Source: Hominenteromicrobium sp900549945
Lineage (GTDB): Bacteria; Bacillota; Clostridia; Oscillospirales; Acutalibacteraceae
Assembly (NCBI GenBank): GCA_902472305.1
Contig: CABRNK010000001.1
Coordinates: 186,001-250,000 of the forward strand
Direction of reading: 5' to 3'
Length of the DNA: 64,000 bases
A program made the position numbers and the translations under genes. Each line of letters begins with the position of its first letter. The first letter of the stretch is position 1. This document shows positions 62,114 through 64,000 of the stretch, piece by piece. Below the pieces are notes generated by a model. That model was not told the DNA's origin. It was given only the letters and a program-made list of their open reading frames with translations, and did no database searches.

Positions 62114-63025
62114 TCAGGCGGACGTGCCGCGGGACTGCCGCGCGGTGCGTCCGTTCTGCTTTTTGTAGGCGGAGGGCGGGCAGCCCATCGTCTTTTTGAA
62201 AAGCCGCGAGAAATAGTTGCAGTCCGAAAAGCCGCAGGCGGCCGCGGCCGTTTCGAGCGGCGCGCCGTCCTGCAAAAGCGCCGCGGCCCGCGCGCAGCGC
62301 AGCTCGTTGACATAGCCGGTCAGCGTGAGGTTCGTCGCGCGCTTGAAAATGCGGCACAGGTACGGCACCGAAAGCCCGAAGCGGCGGCTGAGCGCCGGCA
62401 GCGAGACATTTCCCGGCTCGGTGCAGTGGCCGGAGAGGTAGACGAGCACCTTTTTGAGGTGCTCCGCCGCGGCTGCGTCGCGCCCGTGCGGCAGGCTTTC
62501 CGGCGCGCCGGCGCTCTCCCGCAGGAGAATCGCGAGGACTTGCAGGGCGTCAGCCTTCAGCCGCAGCTCGAAGCCGGCGTCCTGCGCCTCCGATTCGCGG
62601 ATGGCCTCGTCGAGAAAGCCGTTCAGTGCCGCATTGCCGCGCAGAACGCGCGGGAAGCGCCTGCTGCGCGCCGCGAACAGGGAGAGCAGATCGGCCCGCG
62701 CGGCGGCCCCGGGCAGGAGAACGGTCTCCTGCGCGAGAAGCTCGGCGCTGATCTGGATAATATAGTGCTGTGTTCCGTCGAGAAATTGGCTGCCGCGGTG
62801 CGGCTCGCACCAGTTGACGAAGCCCACGTCGCCGGGGTAAAGCCAGCTTTGCTGCCCGCCCGAGAGCAAAGAGACGCCGCCGGCGTGCACGTAGTAAAGC
62901 TCGAGCTGCTCGTGCCAGTGAAATTCGCAGCCGCCGCTCTCCGCGCCGTTCTTGTGCAGGCGGATGCTGATCGGCAGGCCGCCCTGCATCCGGATGTTCT
63001 CGCGCTGTATGCCGTTTGCCTCCAT
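62114..63025 (-). CDS. AraC family transcriptional regulator
   Basis: The 303-residue protein has an N-terminal cupin-like sensor part (GGCEFHWHEQLELYYVHAGG, about residues 1-160) and a C-terminal pair of helix-turn-helix motifs (LPALSRRFGLSVPYLCRIFKRA; ETAAAACGFSDCNYFSRLFKK). This AraC type usually senses sugars. It lies opposite a sulfatase gene and may control it, for sulfated glycan use. ATG 63025 follows GGGGAGGC. Confidence 0.94.
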   Translation of the reverse strand: MEANGIQRENIRMQGGLPISIRLHKNGAESGGCEFHWHEQLELYYVHAGGVSLLSGGQQSWLYPGDVGFVNWCEPHRGSQFLDGTQHYIIQISAELLAQETVLLPGAAARADLLSLFAARSRRFPRVLRGNAALNGFLDEAIRESEAQDAGFELRLKADALQVLAILLRESAGAPESLPHGRDAAAAEHLKKVLVYLSGHCTEPGNVSLPALSRRFGLSVPYLCRIFKRATNLTLTGYVNELRCARAAALLQDGAPLETAAAACGFSDCNYFSRLFKKTMGCPPSAYKKQNGRTARQSRGTSA

Positions 63026-63072
63026 TTGCGATGCCTCCCCATAAAAGGATAAAATTGTGCTAATCTCATATC

Positions 63073-63101
63073 ATAATACCCATTTTCCCGCGGCGTGTAA
63101 A
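63073..63101 (-). promoter_or_regulatory. Sigma-A promoter of the AraC gene
   Basis: On the minus strand TTTACA (63101-63096) and TATTAT (63078-63073) have a 17-base spacer. A TAAAAT at 63106-63111 on the plus strand may be the -10 box of the sulfatase, but its -35 box is poor. Confidence 0.65.
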
Positions 63102-63145
63102 GTGTTAAAATGAAAGCGGAAACAAAACGGAGAGGAGACACAACC

Positions 63146-64000
63146 ATGAGAATTCTGTTCATCGACATCGACACGCTGCGGCCCGACCATATGGGCTGCT
63201 ACGGCTACGGCCGCAATACGACCCCGAATATGGACCGCGTCTGCGCCGAGGGCATCCGCTTCGACGAGTATTACTGCTCGGACGCGCCCTGCCTGCCCTC
63301 CCGCGCCTCGCTCGTCAGCGGCATGTTCGGCATCCACAACGGCGCCGTGGGTCACGGCGGCACGGCGGCGGACCGCCGGCTCACCGGCCCCGCGCGTGAC
63401 TTCACCGATATTGTGGACGACAACTGCTTCCACAGCATTTTCCGCCGCGCCGGCATGCACACGGCGTCCGTCAGTACCTTCCCGGAGCGCCATTCCTCTT
63501 GGTGGTTCAACGCGGGCTTCAACGAGTGCTACAACGTCGGCGGCCGCGGCGGCGAATCCGGCGAGGAGGTTCTGCCGGTTGCGCTCGACTGGCTGCGCCG
63601 CAACGAGGGGCGCGACAACTGGTTCCTGCACGTGCATTTCTGGGACCCGCACACGCCGTACCGCGCGCCGGAGAGCTTTGGCAACCCGTTTGAAAATGAG
63701 CCGATGAACACGTGGATCGGCGAGGACGTGCTCGAGCAGCACAAGCAGGCCACCGGCCCGCACGGTATCAACGAGCTTGCGATGTACAGCGACGCGACAA
63801 GCCCCGCCTACCCGCGCATGCCGGGCAGCGCCTCGGATATGGCCGGTCTCAAGCGCATTATGGACGGCTACGACTGCGGCATCCGCTACACGGACACGCT
63901 CGTCGGCGAGATCCTCGACCTGCTCCGCGCGCAGGGCATCTACGACGACACGGCAATCATCATTACCTCCGACCACGGCGAGAACATGGGCGAGCTCGCG
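63146..64000 (+). CDS. Sulfatase (3' end beyond window)
   Basis: The first 285 residues of a sulfatase are present, starting MRILFIDIDTLRPDHMGCYG, which supplies metal-binding Asp residues. The active-site motif CLPSRASLVSG is the Cys-type CxPSR signature, whose Cys is turned into formylglycine, by an anaerobic sulfatase-maturing enzyme in such bacteria. HFWDPHTPYRAP and the late TSDHGENMGE add metal ligands. No signal peptide was seen, so it acts inside the cell on imported sulfated sugars. GGAGAGGAG precedes the ATG. The gene runs past the right edge. Confidence 0.95.
   Translation, partial: MRILFIDIDTLRPDHMGCYGYGRNTTPNMDRVCAEGIRFDEYYCSDAPCLPSRASLVSGMFGIHNGAVGHGGTAADRRLTGPARDFTDIVDDNCFHSIFRRAGMHTASVSTFPERHSSWWFNAGFNECYNVGGRGGESGEEVLPVALDWLRRNEGRDNWFLHVHFWDPHTPYRAPESFGNPFENEPMNTWIGEDVLEQHKQATGPHGINELAMYSDATSPAYPRMPGSASDMAGLKRIMDGYDCGIRYTDTLVGEILDLLRAQGIYDDTAIIITSDHGENMGELA

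Overview
The window comes from a GC-rich Gram-positive bacterium of the class Clostridia. The spoIIGA-sigE pair points to an endospore former, sigma-A type promoters with 17-base spacers recur, and a tryptophan T-box, a LexA-type SOS box, a Bce-type antimicrobial-peptide module, a class B sortase and a VanW protein all fit a low-oxygen, probably gut-associated Clostridia lineage. I cannot name the genus. No tRNA, rRNA, insertion sequence, prophage or CRISPR array was seen. Coding density is high, and most long frames antisense to these genes are only high-GC shadows.

Layout. 1-5731: secA (cut by the left edge), a sodium:solute symporter, and spoIIGA-sigE. 5821-10436: a Trp-specifier T-box, a TrpP-like ECF S component, two ECF ATPases, EcfT and a PaaK-like aryl-CoA ligase. 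10487-13530: a lipoprotein, a frameshifted sugar-phosphate isomerase and a secreted GH3 (NagZ-like) lipoprotein. 13611-18445: a BceRS-like two-component system and a BceAB-like ABC transporter with a consensus-like operator. 18597-23258: a zinc-ribbon membrane protein with three exact 147-base repeats, an AI-2E family permease, a Gfo/Idh/MocA oxidoreductase and a small zinc-ribbon membrane protein. 23558-26958: a LexA-box operon of dinB, a DNA-repair-linked radical SAM protein and its DUF4130 partner. 27188-28984: a doubtful small ORF and a glycolipid glycosyltransferase fused to a Nudix domain.

29214-38788: a VanW lipoprotein, nadE, a D-2-hydroxyacid dehydrogenase, a cysteine desulfurase, thiI, cinA and sortase B. 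The desulfurase and thiI form a tRNA 4-thiouridine pair. 38913-45505: a HAD phosphatase, an orphan ECF S component with a structured leader, htrA, a NahK-like sugar kinase, a degenerate histidine-kinase-like membrane protein and a PadR regulator. 45556-52036: the PadR-linked DUF1700-like and DUF4097-like genes, a Nim/PNPOx protein, a Cof-type HAD phosphatase, an alkaline-phosphatase-superfamily enzyme, a GNAT and an ABC-F ATPase. 52183-54640: an ECF sigma factor, its probable anti-sigma protein, a lipoprotein and a small membrane protein. 54741-56963: paired chromate-transporter halves opposite a LysR gene. 57050-61297: potABCD for polyamine uptake. 61397-64000: a DUF4867 gene, then an AraC regulator opposite a sulfatase cut by the right edge.

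The strongest leads are the SOS-controlled dinB-radical SAM-DUF4130 operon, in which both DinB and the radical SAM protein carry a sliding-clamp-like peptide; the Trp T-box operon that couples tryptophan uptake to an aryl-CoA ligase; and the glycosyltransferase-Nudix fusion with a damaged Nudix box. All functions are read from sequence motifs and family knowledge; no database search was possible.
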